DNA of 64,000 nucleotides from Clostridiales bacterium (GTDB taxonomy: Bacteria; Bacillota; Clostridia; Lachnospirales; Lachnospiraceae). The DNA lies in contig JAQYAS010000048.1 of the NCBI GenBank assembly GCA_029338615.1, forward strand, positions 32,477 to 96,476, written 5' to 3'. The notes under the pieces are model-generated. The model was not told where the DNA came from. It ran no database searches and saw nothing but the letters and a program-made list of their open reading frames with translations. Positions 16,417-25,171 of this stretch are shown in pieces (position 1 is the stretch's first letter; every line of letters begins with the position of its first letter). The translations under genes were made by a program, and so were the position numbers.

Positions 16417-17412
16417 TTATTTTGCCTTGTTTATCAACTCCGTCATAGCACTGTACAATGCTTCTTTGCCATCAGCACCAGCTATGAGTGCTACATACTT
16501 GTCTCCTGTAGAATCATTTACAAATTCCATAACCAGACAGTTCATAGCTTCCTCTGTTGTACCAGTCTTCCAAGAACCAATCGAATACCCCGACGGCATA
16601 TTGATCTCACCTGTGAGAAATTCATTTGTAGGCTCTATAGTTACCACCTGCTCATTGCCATCCGGATCCGTATATGTGAAATCATATGTATTAAGTGAAT
16701 CAATGATATATGCCAGGTCATGCTTTGAAAATTCTGATATGATAAGATACAGATCATACGCTGTGGTGTAATGGTCATCAGAATGAAGGCCATGACAGTT
16801 CTCAAAATGAGTATTCGTAGCACCAATTTCTCTGGCTTTTTCGTTCATCCTGTCACAGAATGCAGATTCACTGCCTGCAATCAGTTCCGCAAGAATAACA
16901 CCACAATCATTATATGATGTGATCATAAGTCCATATAGAAGATTTTTAACAGAAACCCGGCAGCCTCCCACCAGATCACTTGCCATGGCATCCCAGTCAT
17001 CAAATGTAACTTTACGGTTAAGAGTCACTATATCATCGAGGGATATATCACCCTTTTCAATGCTCTCCATAACAAGAATACCTGTCATCAGCTTTGTCAT
17101 ACTTGCCGGATATATGCGGTTGTGAACGTTATGTGCAACTATTGGTACCTTTGTGGTATCATCCACCAGCATAGTTGCAAAAAAACTGTTGTATGCTGCT
17201 GCATCCAGTTCCTCATCCCTGTCTATGACTGCATACTCATCAGCCATGCCATAGTCACCATACAATGGCAGTTCAGGAAGAATACCTATGTCCAACTGTT
17301 TCCCAGCCTTGAATGTCTTACTGCCGCAGCCTGTAAGCAATGTCATGCACAGGATCAATGTTACAGATATGATTCTGCGCATTATAAGAAATTTTTTCTT
17401 GTGATTTAACAT
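16417..17412 (-). CDS. dacF: D-alanyl-D-alanine carboxypeptidase, putative lipoprotein
   Basis: A 331-residue penicillin-binding protein of the low-mass carboxypeptidase group. It trims the terminal D-Ala from stem peptides and so limits cross-linking. The three active-site motifs are present: SMTK (Ser104-Lys107), SYN (166-168) and KTG near residue 273. The N-terminus is a signal peptide with a lipobox-like LLTGC, Cys29, so the protein is probably lipid-anchored instead of held by the usual C-terminal helix. It closes a cell-wall gene set (PBP2, rodA). The symbol is by family; dacB/dacA types are alternatives. Confidence 0.85.
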   Translation of the reverse strand: MLNHKKKFLIMRRIISVTLILCMTLLTGCGSKTFKAGKQLDIGILPELPLYGDYGMADEYAVIDRDEELDAAAYNSFFATMLVDDTTKVPIVAHNVHNRIYPASMTKLMTGILVMESIEKGDISLDDIVTLNRKVTFDDWDAMASDLVGGCRVSVKNLLYGLMITSYNDCGVILAELIAGSESAFCDRMNEKAREIGATNTHFENCHGLHSDDHYTTAYDLYLIISEFSKHDLAYIIDSLNTYDFTYTDPDGNEQVVTIEPTNEFLTGEINMPSGYSIGSWKTGTTEEAMNCLVMEFVNDSTGDKYVALIAGADGKEALYSAMTELINKAK

Positions 17413-17457
17413 GTTTTCATCCTCGATATAATCAAGCGAATTTAATATACGGATACA

Positions 17458-17853
17458 CTATTTGTAAAACTCTCTCCAGTCCAGATCTCCCCTGTCAAGT
17501 GCAAGTATGAGTAGCTCAGCAGTGGCCAGATTAGTTGCCAAAGGAATATTATGTGTATCACAAAGCGTGAATATATTGTTGATATCAGGCTCATGATTCT
17601 TTGGATGAAGAGGATCTCTGAGAAAAATGACCATATCCAGATCATTATTCTCTATCTGTGAGCCAAGCTGCTGCTCTCCTCCAAGATGTCCGGCAATATA
17701 CTTATGTACTGAAAGATTGGTAACTTCCTCTATAAGTCTGCCCGTAGTACCTGTAGCATAAAGCTCGTGCTTGTTTAATATTCCTCTATATGCAATACAG
17801 AAATTCTGCATCAGTTTTTTCTTAGCATCATGCGCTATCAAACCAATATTCAT
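17458..17853 (-). CDS. mgsA: Methylglyoxal synthase
   Basis: A 131-residue enzyme that turns dihydroxyacetone phosphate into methylglyoxal and phosphate, a bypass used when phosphate is short or sugar phosphates build up. Motifs: MNIGLIAHDAKK at the start, LYATGTTGRLIE for phosphate binding, GGEQQLGSQI with the nearby FLRDPLHPKNHEPD containing the catalytic Asp and the His. AGGAGG precedes the ATG at 17853; an in-frame upstream start inside rodA is rejected. It follows rodA by 10 bases, so its carbon-overflow role is coupled to a wall-growth operon. Confidence 0.94.
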   Translation of the reverse strand: MNIGLIAHDAKKKLMQNFCIAYRGILNKHELYATGTTGRLIEEVTNLSVHKYIAGHLGGEQQLGSQIENNDLDMVIFLRDPLHPKNHEPDINNIFTLCDTHNIPLATNLATAELLILALDRGDLDWREFYK

Positions 17854-17863
17854 GAAAATCCTC

Positions 17864-19033
17864 CTAATACTTTTTCTTTTGCAAATTAATATTGAGTACC
17901 ATACCCATACCGGCACACAGACTGACTAATGAACTCAGTCCATAACTTATAAATGGTAATGGTAATCCGGTATTCGGAAGTATGGACGTTGCAACTCCTA
18001 TATTGATAAATGCCTGAATAGATACAAGTGCAGCCATACCTGTCGCTATAAACATTCCCTTTCTATCACTTGAATGCCTAGCAATCCTAATACATTGTAA
18101 CACTATGAGTAGTAAAATTGCAATAATAATAACGCTTCCAATGAAACCTAATTCTTCGCCCACTGCAGAAAAGATAAAATCTGTCTGCTGCTCTGAAATA
18201 AGATTTGTATCTTTGACAGTAGCAACATCGGAACTGTTTATTCCTTTTCCTGTGAGCTGTCCGGAACCTATTGCCATTATAGAGTTATTCTGCTGATCCT
18301 GTGTTGAACCGTATTCACTTCCATACATATGACCAAGAATACGTGTTCTCTGATATGCGTTTAATATCTGCGGAAGGTTATCCTGCTGTATATACCAGAA
18401 AAATCCTCCAAAACATGGTATCAATATCAATACAGCTATACCTATAAGTTTCAAACTAAGTCCCGCAATGAATATTACCACAAAAAGCGTTGCACAGAGA
18501 CATATCGTGGTTGAAAGATCGGGCTCAACAAATATCAATCCAACAGGAATTGCAAGAAACAATGCAAGCTTTAAAAGGGTTCTGGCTTTATTGAGATCAT
18601 CAATATGTTTCTCCAAAAATACCGCTGAACATATGATCAAAATGATCTTGGAAAACTCTGATGGCTGAATAGTAAATGAATCCGATATCGCAAACCATCT
18701 GCTGGCACCATGGGAATCTGAACCTGAGCCAATAACAAGGATAAGCCCAAGCAGTGCAAGATTTATAAAATAAAGCACCATATAATATTTGCATATGAAA
18801 TTATAATCTATCAGAGAAACTATGATCATACCTAAAATACATGCCCCGGCACCTATGAGCTGTTTGGTAAGCTTTGTTTCATCGACACTTACAATTATTA
18901 TCGTTCCCATTGCAATCGCTGCAACTACCAGCAGCAATAATTTAAAATTGTAATCCAAAATACTATATTTTCTTTCATCCTGATTAAGACTGAATTGTTT
19001 TAAGTTCAGCTGATCTTTTTTCATTAGACTCAT
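17864..19033 (-). CDS. rodA: SEDS glycosyltransferase, RodA/FtsW family
   Basis: A 389-residue polytopic membrane protein of the SEDS family, with about ten hydrophobic segments. The family regions GSGSDSHGASRWF (near 103), IFVEPDLSTTICL (near 162), SGQLTGKG and DFIFSAVGEELGF are visible. SEDS proteins polymerise lipid II into glycan strands together with a class B PBP; the PBP2 gene in the same operon is the obvious partner, favouring RodA over FtsW. The start overlaps the end of minE by 50 bases. Other starts (ATG at 19024) shorten this only slightly. Confidence 0.88.
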   Translation of the reverse strand: MSLMKKDQLNLKQFSLNQDERKYSILDYNFKLLLLVVAAIAMGTIIIVSVDETKLTKQLIGAGACILGMIIVSLIDYNFICKYYMVLYFINLALLGLILVIGSGSDSHGASRWFAISDSFTIQPSEFSKIILIICSAVFLEKHIDDLNKARTLLKLALFLAIPVGLIFVEPDLSTTICLCATLFVVIFIAGLSLKLIGIAVLILIPCFGGFFWYIQQDNLPQILNAYQRTRILGHMYGSEYGSTQDQQNNSIMAIGSGQLTGKGINSSDVATVKDTNLISEQQTDFIFSAVGEELGFIGSVIIIAILLLIVLQCIRIARHSSDRKGMFIATGMAALVSIQAFINIGVATSILPNTGLPLPFISYGLSSLVSLCAGMGMVLNINLQKKKY

Positions 19034-19313
19034 AATTTACCGCTTCCTGTTCTGTGCTTGTATATATAAATTGTGTATTTTGACTTTTGTATTTCTGACC
19101 TACAAGAGGAACATACGCTATAAGCATCTTTTCCTTTACCTGTATATCAATATCTGATTCCTTTATATCGACATATCTGTCAAGCTTTTGCTTTATTGTC
19201 GTTCTTACTTCTCCCAGAAATTCCGGATTGCAGCCTATCCTGTCAGAAACCAATATACTCATCAGCCGCTCTTTGGCATAGCTGCTGGTATTATATAAAT
19301 ATATACTGTTCAT
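18984..19313 (-). CDS. minE: Cell division topological specificity factor MinE
   Basis: A 109-residue MinE. The N-terminal MinD-contact helix region is SYAKERLMSILVSDR, followed by the topological domain with TTIKQKLDRYVDIKESDIDIQ and MLIAYVPL. MinE drives MinD off the membrane and sets up the pole-to-pole Min pattern that keeps division at midcell. GGGGGA precedes the ATG at 19313; six more codons upstream would start inside that site. The C-terminal 20 residues form a tail past the usual end and overlap the rodA start. Confidence 0.93.
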   Translation of the reverse strand: MNSIYLYNTSSYAKERLMSILVSDRIGCNPEFLGEVRTTIKQKLDRYVDIKESDIDIQVKEKMLIAYVPLVGQKYKSQNTQFIYTSTEQEAVNYESNEKRSAELKTIQS

Positions 19314-19330
19314 ATCTAATTCCCCCTGCA

Positions 19331-20122
19331 TTACGCTCTTTTTCGTCTGAACAATGATCTGATAGACCTGTTCTTGACCGAATAAAGATCTTCAGCTTCA
19401 AGAGTATCATCTATGATCTTTCTGCATATACTCATATATGCCTGACCTGATTTGGAGTTTCCGGTAACTACGGGTTCCCCTTTATTTGTTGATATTACTA
19501 TATCTTCATCATCAGCGATCACTCCAAGAAGATCAACCGCAAGGATATCAACTACATCATCGGCAGACATCATATTGCCTTTTTTGACCATATCATACCT
19601 TACTCGGTTGACTATGAGATGTTGTCTCTCAATGCCATAAGCTTCAAGTAGTCCAATGATCCTGTCTGCGTCTCTTATCGCAGACACCTCAGGTGTGGTG
19701 ACAATAACAGCTCTGTCTGCAGCTGCTATAGCATTTTTGAAACCCTGTTCTATTCCTGCAGGGCAATCTATGATTATGTAATCATATTCCTCTCTGATCT
19801 CATCGATAAGCTTTATTATCTGTTCAGGAGATACAGCCGATTTATCCCTTGTCTGTGCACATGGCAACAGATAAAGATTGCTATAATTTCTCGATTTTAT
19901 AAGTGCCTGTTTATATCGACAGTTTCCTTCTATAACATCAATAAGGTTGTACACAATACGATTTTCAAGGCCCAGTACAACATCAAGATTCCTGAGACCT
20001 ATATCTGTATCAATCATGACTACTCTTTTTCCAAGAGAAGCAAGTCCTGTTCCTATATTTGCAGATGTGGTTGTCTTTCCAACTCCACCTTTTCCTGATG
20101 TAACAACTATAACTTCACACAT
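19331..20122 (-). CDS. minD: Septum site-determining ATPase MinD
   Basis: A 263-residue ParA/MinD ATPase. The deviant Walker A is SGKGGVGKTTTSANIG with the signature Lys in GKGGVGKT; DTDIGLRNLDVVLG and IIDCPAGIEQGF are further MinD marks. The C-terminal amphipathic membrane-targeting helix is the basic end SIRSLFRRKRA. MinD binds membrane with ATP, recruits MinC, and is released by MinE. AGGAGGACATGTT precedes the ATG. It is flanked by minC and minE in the standard order. Confidence 0.97.
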   Translation of the reverse strand: MCEVIVVTSGKGGVGKTTTSANIGTGLASLGKRVVMIDTDIGLRNLDVVLGLENRIVYNLIDVIEGNCRYKQALIKSRNYSNLYLLPCAQTRDKSAVSPEQIIKLIDEIREEYDYIIIDCPAGIEQGFKNAIAAADRAVIVTTPEVSAIRDADRIIGLLEAYGIERQHLIVNRVRYDMVKKGNMMSADDVVDILAVDLLGVIADDEDIVISTNKGEPVVTGNSKSGQAYMSICRKIIDDTLEAEDLYSVKNRSIRSLFRRKRA

Positions 20123-20145
20123 AACATGTCCTCCTAAATTTTAAA

Positions 20146-20850
20146 TCACACGTAAGTTATATTTATTATGTTATCATCATTTGTAGCGATCATCGGATAT
20201 GGCTCAGGATGTCTCAGCGACTGACAGCTGTCATTACTGCCGCCGATCTGCAAAAACTGTGGATCCATATATAATGCCAGAATAAAACTGTCACTATTCA
20301 TCTTTCCTGCAATTGCAGTTCCTGCCATCCTGCCGATGACAATTATACTTTTCCCTGAAATGACTGTGGCATCCCGCGCAACATTGCCCAGAATTATCAC
20401 ATTGCCTTTTATTTCCAGGGTCTGCTTTCTGTGTATATTGCCCTTAAATATATAAGGTTTTTCCCCTATCATTGTACTCCCGGTTATATGTCGGCTGCCC
20501 CGATCAGGTGCATGTCCATAATAATTTTCGGAATGTACTTCTGTAACCTGACTTGTACCAATTTTCTTTACAGGAATATTCAGGCCAGTATCATCTATAA
20601 GTCTGAAAGTGACGTGTATAATATCTAGATTGTTCAGAAAGTCTATCACCATCTCCTGATCATACATATCAGGAACACATCCTCTGAATGAGATATTTAC
20701 CATTCCTCCCTGCATAAATGCATCTTTGTTGTTGTAGAATTTTTGGTACAACTCACAGCAGATGTCCTGGGCAGACATGATCTCATCAATACAAACAACC
20801 ATGCCTGTCTTATCCGCTTTGATTGATATTTTCTTTGTCTTACCATCCAT
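20146..20850 (-). CDS. minC: Septum site-determining protein MinC
   Basis: A 234-residue MinC, the FtsZ polymerisation inhibitor. The N-terminal domain is about 1-100. The C-terminal beta-helix follows, with HITGSTMIGEKPYIFKGNIH, VIILGNVARDATVISG and IVIGRMAGTAIAGKMN, which resemble the GDVNPGAEV-type MinC repeats. AGGAGC and normal spacing support the ATG at 20850; an in-frame upstream start 17 codons earlier is less likely. It follows the PBP2 gene by 59 bases. Confidence 0.9.
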   Translation of the reverse strand: MDGKTKKISIKADKTGMVVCIDEIMSAQDICCELYQKFYNNKDAFMQGGMVNISFRGCVPDMYDQEMVIDFLNNLDIIHVTFRLIDDTGLNIPVKKIGTSQVTEVHSENYYGHAPDRGSRHITGSTMIGEKPYIFKGNIHRKQTLEIKGNVIILGNVARDATVISGKSIIVIGRMAGTAIAGKMNSDSFILALYMDPQFLQIGGSNDSCQSLRHPEPYPMIATNDDNIINITYV

Positions 20851-20909
20851 ATCATCTGCTCCTGTTCCAGTGTGTTTTTCACAGGCTTTGTGATATATCA
20901 TAGGTAAAT

Positions 20910-23747
20910 TTAATCTGAAATCTGGTTATTACCTGTTACATCCAATGTATCAAGCTTATCAGGATCATACATATATGCATAGACCATTCCGGCCAGCTCT
21001 TCAGCATTTCCTGATGTGTATCCATGAGGAATTACACAGGTAACACTCACTTCAGGATTTTCATATGGTGCAAATGATACAAACAGCGCATGGTCTGGTC
21101 TTGTTGTATCTTCCTCTGCTGTTCCGGTCTTACCCGCAACATTGACGTTTATCTGATTGATAAGGGCAGACGGACTGGTATGATCACTTACCATAAGTCT
21201 CATTCCCTGTTTTATAACTTCCCACTGTGTGTCTGAAAGTTCTACTTTATTCACAGGAACATTATCACTGGCATATACTGTTCTGCCATCAACATTCTTT
21301 ATCTCATTGACCAGCGTCAGATTATAACAATTTCCCTCGTTGGCAATTGTTGTCACGTATCTGGCAAGCTGAACAGGTGCATAGTTGTTTGTACCCTGTC
21401 CTATAGATGATCTTACAGCATCAGTATCTGATACGTGGGGATCCATCTCCTCTATCTCAACACCTGATTTCTGATCAAGACCAAACAGGGATGCATACTT
21501 CTGCAGAGTATCAATACCCTGTGCATCCTGATATACCCCCTTACTGTCAGTAGCCAGTCTGTATCCTACTTCAAAGAAGAAACCATTACATGAAACCTCA
21601 ATTGCCTCAGCAAGACCCAATGTTCCATGTCCACTTCTCAGCCAACATGCCGGAGAAGGCGTGACCTTGGAGAAGGTTCCGTAGTCAGTAATAACAGATC
21701 CCACATCTATTGCTCCCTCTTTTAATCCCGCAGCCGCCACGAGCATCTTATATGTTGAACCCGGAGCTGTACGCTGCATCGTTGCACGATTGTACATAGG
21801 TGTCGTCTTATCCTGTGTTATCTTATCATAGTAGTCAGAATCGATGACATTTGTCAGCCTGTTATTATCATAACTTGGATATACAGCCATTGCTTTGACA
21901 TCTCCGGTTGACGGATCGGTTACGACTATGCTTCCCGAGCAGGGATCCAAAGCCAGCATGGCAGGAGTGATCTCAAGCTTCTTGATCTTTCTGTACATAA
22001 ATTCATAGCCTCCGAGAACCCCCGATGTGAAAGCCTCATAATCCTCGTCTGTTGTACTATTAAGGATACCCTGGTCGTATAACAGGTATATAACCTGAGA
22101 ACCTGTTATTTCTCCAGATAATATCATATATTTGAATATAAGTTTGTCGAAATCAGAGTCATCTTCAAATTCTTTGAGTACATAATCAACTACAACATCA
22201 TATATTTCGTCGGTATCATAGTAATCACTGCTTGTATCGATATCTTTGATATTGATCACACCCTGACTTATACAATACTTAAGGTATTCATAAAGTGATA
22301 TCTTATCATTTATATAATTGTTGTACACATCACTATCCTTATCAACAGAAGCGGAATCATATATCCCTTTGCTGCTGAGCGTCTCACAGATAAACTCCAT
22401 ATAATCCTTGTACTGATCCGACAGATTATACAGTTCAGTGTGACTGTTTTTCAGAATGTCCGAAAGATTATCAATAGTGTACTGTTTGCTTGATACAAAT
22501 GTATCATACACATTTCTCTCTGTATCTGTTGCATTTGCTGCATTCAAAGCTTTAATATCAATAATATTGTTATCAAAGAGAGCTGAGTACACATCTGTTA
22601 TAGGAATATCTTCCTTCTCAGTTGAAGAAGTCACATTTTTCATATTTGTAAGAATGATTGAAGCAAGTTCCTTCTCAATTGCATTGTAGCAATACTTCTG
22701 AAGATCAGAATCAAGTGTAAGATATATATCATTTCCAGCCACAGATTCCGTCTGGTCTATCATTTCTATGACTTTACCCATATTATCTACATACATTTTC
22801 TGGGAACCATCTACTCCGCGTAGCTGTTCTTCATACGTCTGTTCCAGACCAAGTTTTCCCACCATATCGTTGGAACTGTACTTTTGATCGTCATCAAGCT
22901 TTGCATTGTATTCGTCCATCTCCTCTGTGGATATATTCCCTATATATCCGATAATATGTGAAAAGTATACCGAATCATTATATACTCTGTTGGATTCTAT
23001 ACTGACATCCATACCAAGCAGGGTATCCATATTCTCAGTAATTGCAGCGTAACTTTCCTGGCTTATATTATTTGCTATATCCACTGTCATATACTGCTGA
23101 TATCTGTTGAGCCATACTTCATATCTGACTGCAAGGATCTTCAAAACATATGCATCGGAATAGTCCTGGGATACATTGAAAAGTTCATCACTCTTCATGT
23201 AATCAAAAACCTCCCTTGCAGTTGCATTTTTTTCAGAATTCTTCAGATCGTCGACTGAGCTGGCTCCATATACATTCATATAAAATGTGTTTAACTGGGC
23301 TCCGCTTATGGTAAACTTCATATTTCCCTTTGAATCAAGCTTAATAGGAAGCTCAACAGACAGGCTGTCACCATTCTTTTCCAATATCAGAATAGTCTTG
23401 TATACAATTTCATTTCTAAGTTCATTGACAGACATATTTTTCGCTGCTGCAGCTTCTGTCAGATCGGCATTACTTGTAAAACTTAGATTATATGATGCCT
23501 CATTGTAAGCCAGCAATTTTCCGTTACAGTCAAATATCTTACCGCGGGTTGCTTTAACAGAAACAGTTTTTAATGATTTGTATTGAAAACTTGACTGATA
23601 CTTTTCACCATTGACAATCTGAAGATCAAAAAGCCTGTATACCAGTATTCCAAACAGACAAATGAAAAACAGTGTGACATAAAACAGACGGCTTTTAAGT
23701 TTTTCTACTATAAAATCTTTTACAACCTCTAATATATCTCTTATCAT
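20910..23747 (-). CDS. mrdA: Penicillin-binding protein 2 (class B transpeptidase) with large insertion
   Basis: A 945-residue transpeptidase that cross-links peptide stems during elongation. One membrane helix lies at about 21-38. The dimerisation domain follows. The transpeptidase motifs are STYK (664-667), SCN (719-721) and KTG (873-875), all intact. PBP2 of this type is normally about 600-700 residues. Here a segment of about 365-598 interrupts the start of the transpeptidase domain, between YLTLDSDLQKYCYNAIEKEL and LALDPCSGSIVVTDPSTG. It is acidic and Tyr-rich with few strong motifs. The ATG overlaps the mreD stop by one base, giving TGATG. Partner SEDS protein is RodA in this operon. 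Confidence 0.93.
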   Translation of the reverse strand: MIRDILEVVKDFIVEKLKSRLFYVTLFFICLFGILVYRLFDLQIVNGEKYQSSFQYKSLKTVSVKATRGKIFDCNGKLLAYNEASYNLSFTSNADLTEAAAAKNMSVNELRNEIVYKTILILEKNGDSLSVELPIKLDSKGNMKFTISGAQLNTFYMNVYGASSVDDLKNSEKNATAREVFDYMKSDELFNVSQDYSDAYVLKILAVRYEVWLNRYQQYMTVDIANNISQESYAAITENMDTLLGMDVSIESNRVYNDSVYFSHIIGYIGNISTEEMDEYNAKLDDDQKYSSNDMVGKLGLEQTYEEQLRGVDGSQKMYVDNMGKVIEMIDQTESVAGNDIYLTLDSDLQKYCYNAIEKELASIILTNMKNVTSSTEKEDIPITDVYSALFDNNIIDIKALNAANATDTERNVYDTFVSSKQYTIDNLSDILKNSHTELYNLSDQYKDYMEFICETLSSKGIYDSASVDKDSDVYNNYINDKISLYEYLKYCISQGVINIKDIDTSSDYYDTDEIYDVVVDYVLKEFEDDSDFDKLIFKYMILSGEITGSQVIYLLYDQGILNSTTDEDYEAFTSGVLGGYEFMYRKIKKLEITPAMLALDPCSGSIVVTDPSTGDVKAMAVYPSYDNNRLTNVIDSDYYDKITQDKTTPMYNRATMQRTAPGSTYKMLVAAAGLKEGAIDVGSVITDYGTFSKVTPSPACWLRSGHGTLGLAEAIEVSCNGFFFEVGYRLATDSKGVYQDAQGIDTLQKYASLFGLDQKSGVEIEEMDPHVSDTDAVRSSIGQGTNNYAPVQLARYVTTIANEGNCYNLTLVNEIKNVDGRTVYASDNVPVNKVELSDTQWEVIKQGMRLMVSDHTSPSALINQINVNVAGKTGTAEEDTTRPDHALFVSFAPYENPEVSVTCVIPHGYTSGNAEELAGMVYAYMYDPDKLDTLDVTGNNQISD

Positions 23748-24256
23748 CAGCCTTCACTTCCTTTTTCAGCGCGCTTAAGTCTCTTATTTACAAATACAAA
23801 AAACTTGAACACTATCATAGTTAAAATAGCTGTGTATATCATCTCCGGCAGAATTATATCTTTCATATACAGACCAAAGCTCAATCTGTTTCTCATTACA
23901 AAGAAAATAACGAAAGTCAAAAAATTGAATATAAAATCATCCAGAACGATTATGATTATCGGAAGAAGAACATCTTCAACCAGATATAATCTGTGAAAGA
24001 AACCATTGCAGTAACCTATGATCATATAAATGATCATAAATGGGCCAATCGCAAAACCAAAATAGAGATCATAGAACAGACCACAGAAGAAACCTACAAG
24101 CATACCCTCTTTTCGTCCTCGCATAAGTCCAAATGAAACTGTCATTATGAGCAAAAGATTTGGAGTTGCCCCAGCTATTTCTATAAATGGAAAAAGAGCT
24201 GACTGCAGCACAAAACATATTATTATTAAAATTCCTAAAGTAATTACTCTTCTCAA
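23747..24256 (-). CDS. mreD: Rod shape-determining protein MreD
   Basis: A 169-residue integral membrane protein with about five helices and the small-loop pattern of MreD (GATPNLLLIMTVSFGLMRGRKEGM near residue 30). MreD belongs to the elongasome with MreC, RodA and PBP2. The start codon is TTG, preceded by AAGAAGG. It overlaps the PBP2 gene by one base, so the two are translationally coupled. Confidence 0.88.
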   Translation of the reverse strand: MRRVITLGILIIICFVLQSALFPFIEIAGATPNLLLIMTVSFGLMRGRKEGMLVGFFCGLFYDLYFGFAIGPFMIIYMIIGYCNGFFHRLYLVEDVLLPIIIIVLDDFIFNFLTFVIFFVMRNRLSFGLYMKDIILPEMIYTAILTMIVFKFFVFVNKRLKRAEKGSEG

Positions 24257-24301
24257 TATCTATACCTTCTTAAACTGACAGTATATTATACACTGTAGAA
24301 T

Positions 24302-25171
24302 CTATTCTGAAACAGTCTTCTTTGTTTCAAGTATTACGAGCACTTCCTGTATCTTTGAAAAATCACATGCGGGTGTTATATAAGCAGTTTTTGTAAGATT
24401 GTTTGAATCTTCCTCTATCTTTGTTATATACCCAATATTAAGACCTGAAAGATATTTGCTTGACACGTAGGAGGTCACTACCTGATCCCCTATATTGATA
24501 TCAGCATCCTTATCTATATTCTCCGCCACAAGATATCCATTGTTATAATTATTGACACTGCCCTCTATATTACATATTGACTCTGATGGCAGAACCATTC
24601 CATTTACATTTGATGTATCATCTATTATGGATCTTATCTTCGCATAGTCAGTACCAACCTCTGTTACAATTCCACACAGACCATTGCCGTACAGAACATT
24701 ACATCCTTCTTTTATTCCTGCATCTGTTCCCTTGTCCACATAAAAGACATCAAACCAGCCACCGGTATCCTTAGATATAACTCTTGCTGCTGTCTTCTTG
24801 TAATCAGAATATATGGTATCCAGATCATAGAGTGCCTGAAGTCTTTCAAGTTCATATGAATCCTGCTGATATGAAGATATCTGTTTCTGACAAGTCTCAA
24901 GCTGGTTTTTAAGATCCTCATTTTCCTTGAGAAGGGTATCATAATTCTGGAATGCTTCAGTCTTACTCTGCACCCATCTTCCTATCGTGTTAACGCCCTT
25001 CTGCATTGGCTGTACAAATGTATTGGTAAACTCTTTGACAGGTGCAAATATCCCACCTGCAAAAAGGGAAGCCAGCATAAGTACTATGCACAGTCCGGTG
25101 AGTCCCAGCAGAAAATATCTGGGGGATATATCTATTCTTTTTCTGTTTCTATTTCTTCTACGTCTCATCAA
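24302..25171 (-). CDS. mreC: Rod shape-determining protein MreC
   Basis: A 289-residue bitopic protein. The basic N-terminus is followed by one membrane helix at about 18-42, a coiled coil at about 70-110, and two beta domains outside the membrane with VISKDTGGWFDVFYVDKGTDAGIKEG split over residues 133-160 and VTSYVSSKYLSGLNIGYI later. MreC binds class B PBPs and connects them to RodA. It starts inside the last codons of radC. MreB, the expected upstream gene, is absent here. Confidence 0.93.
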   Translation of the reverse strand: MMRRRRNRNRKRIDISPRYFLLGLTGLCIVLMLASLFAGGIFAPVKEFTNTFVQPMQKGVNTIGRWVQSKTEAFQNYDTLLKENEDLKNQLETCQKQISSYQQDSYELERLQALYDLDTIYSDYKKTAARVISKDTGGWFDVFYVDKGTDAGIKEGCNVLYGNGLCGIVTEVGTDYAKIRSIIDDTSNVNGMVLPSESICNIEGSVNNYNNGYLVAENIDKDADINIGDQVVTSYVSSKYLSGLNIGYITKIEEDSNNLTKTAYITPACDFSKIQEVLVILETKKTVSE

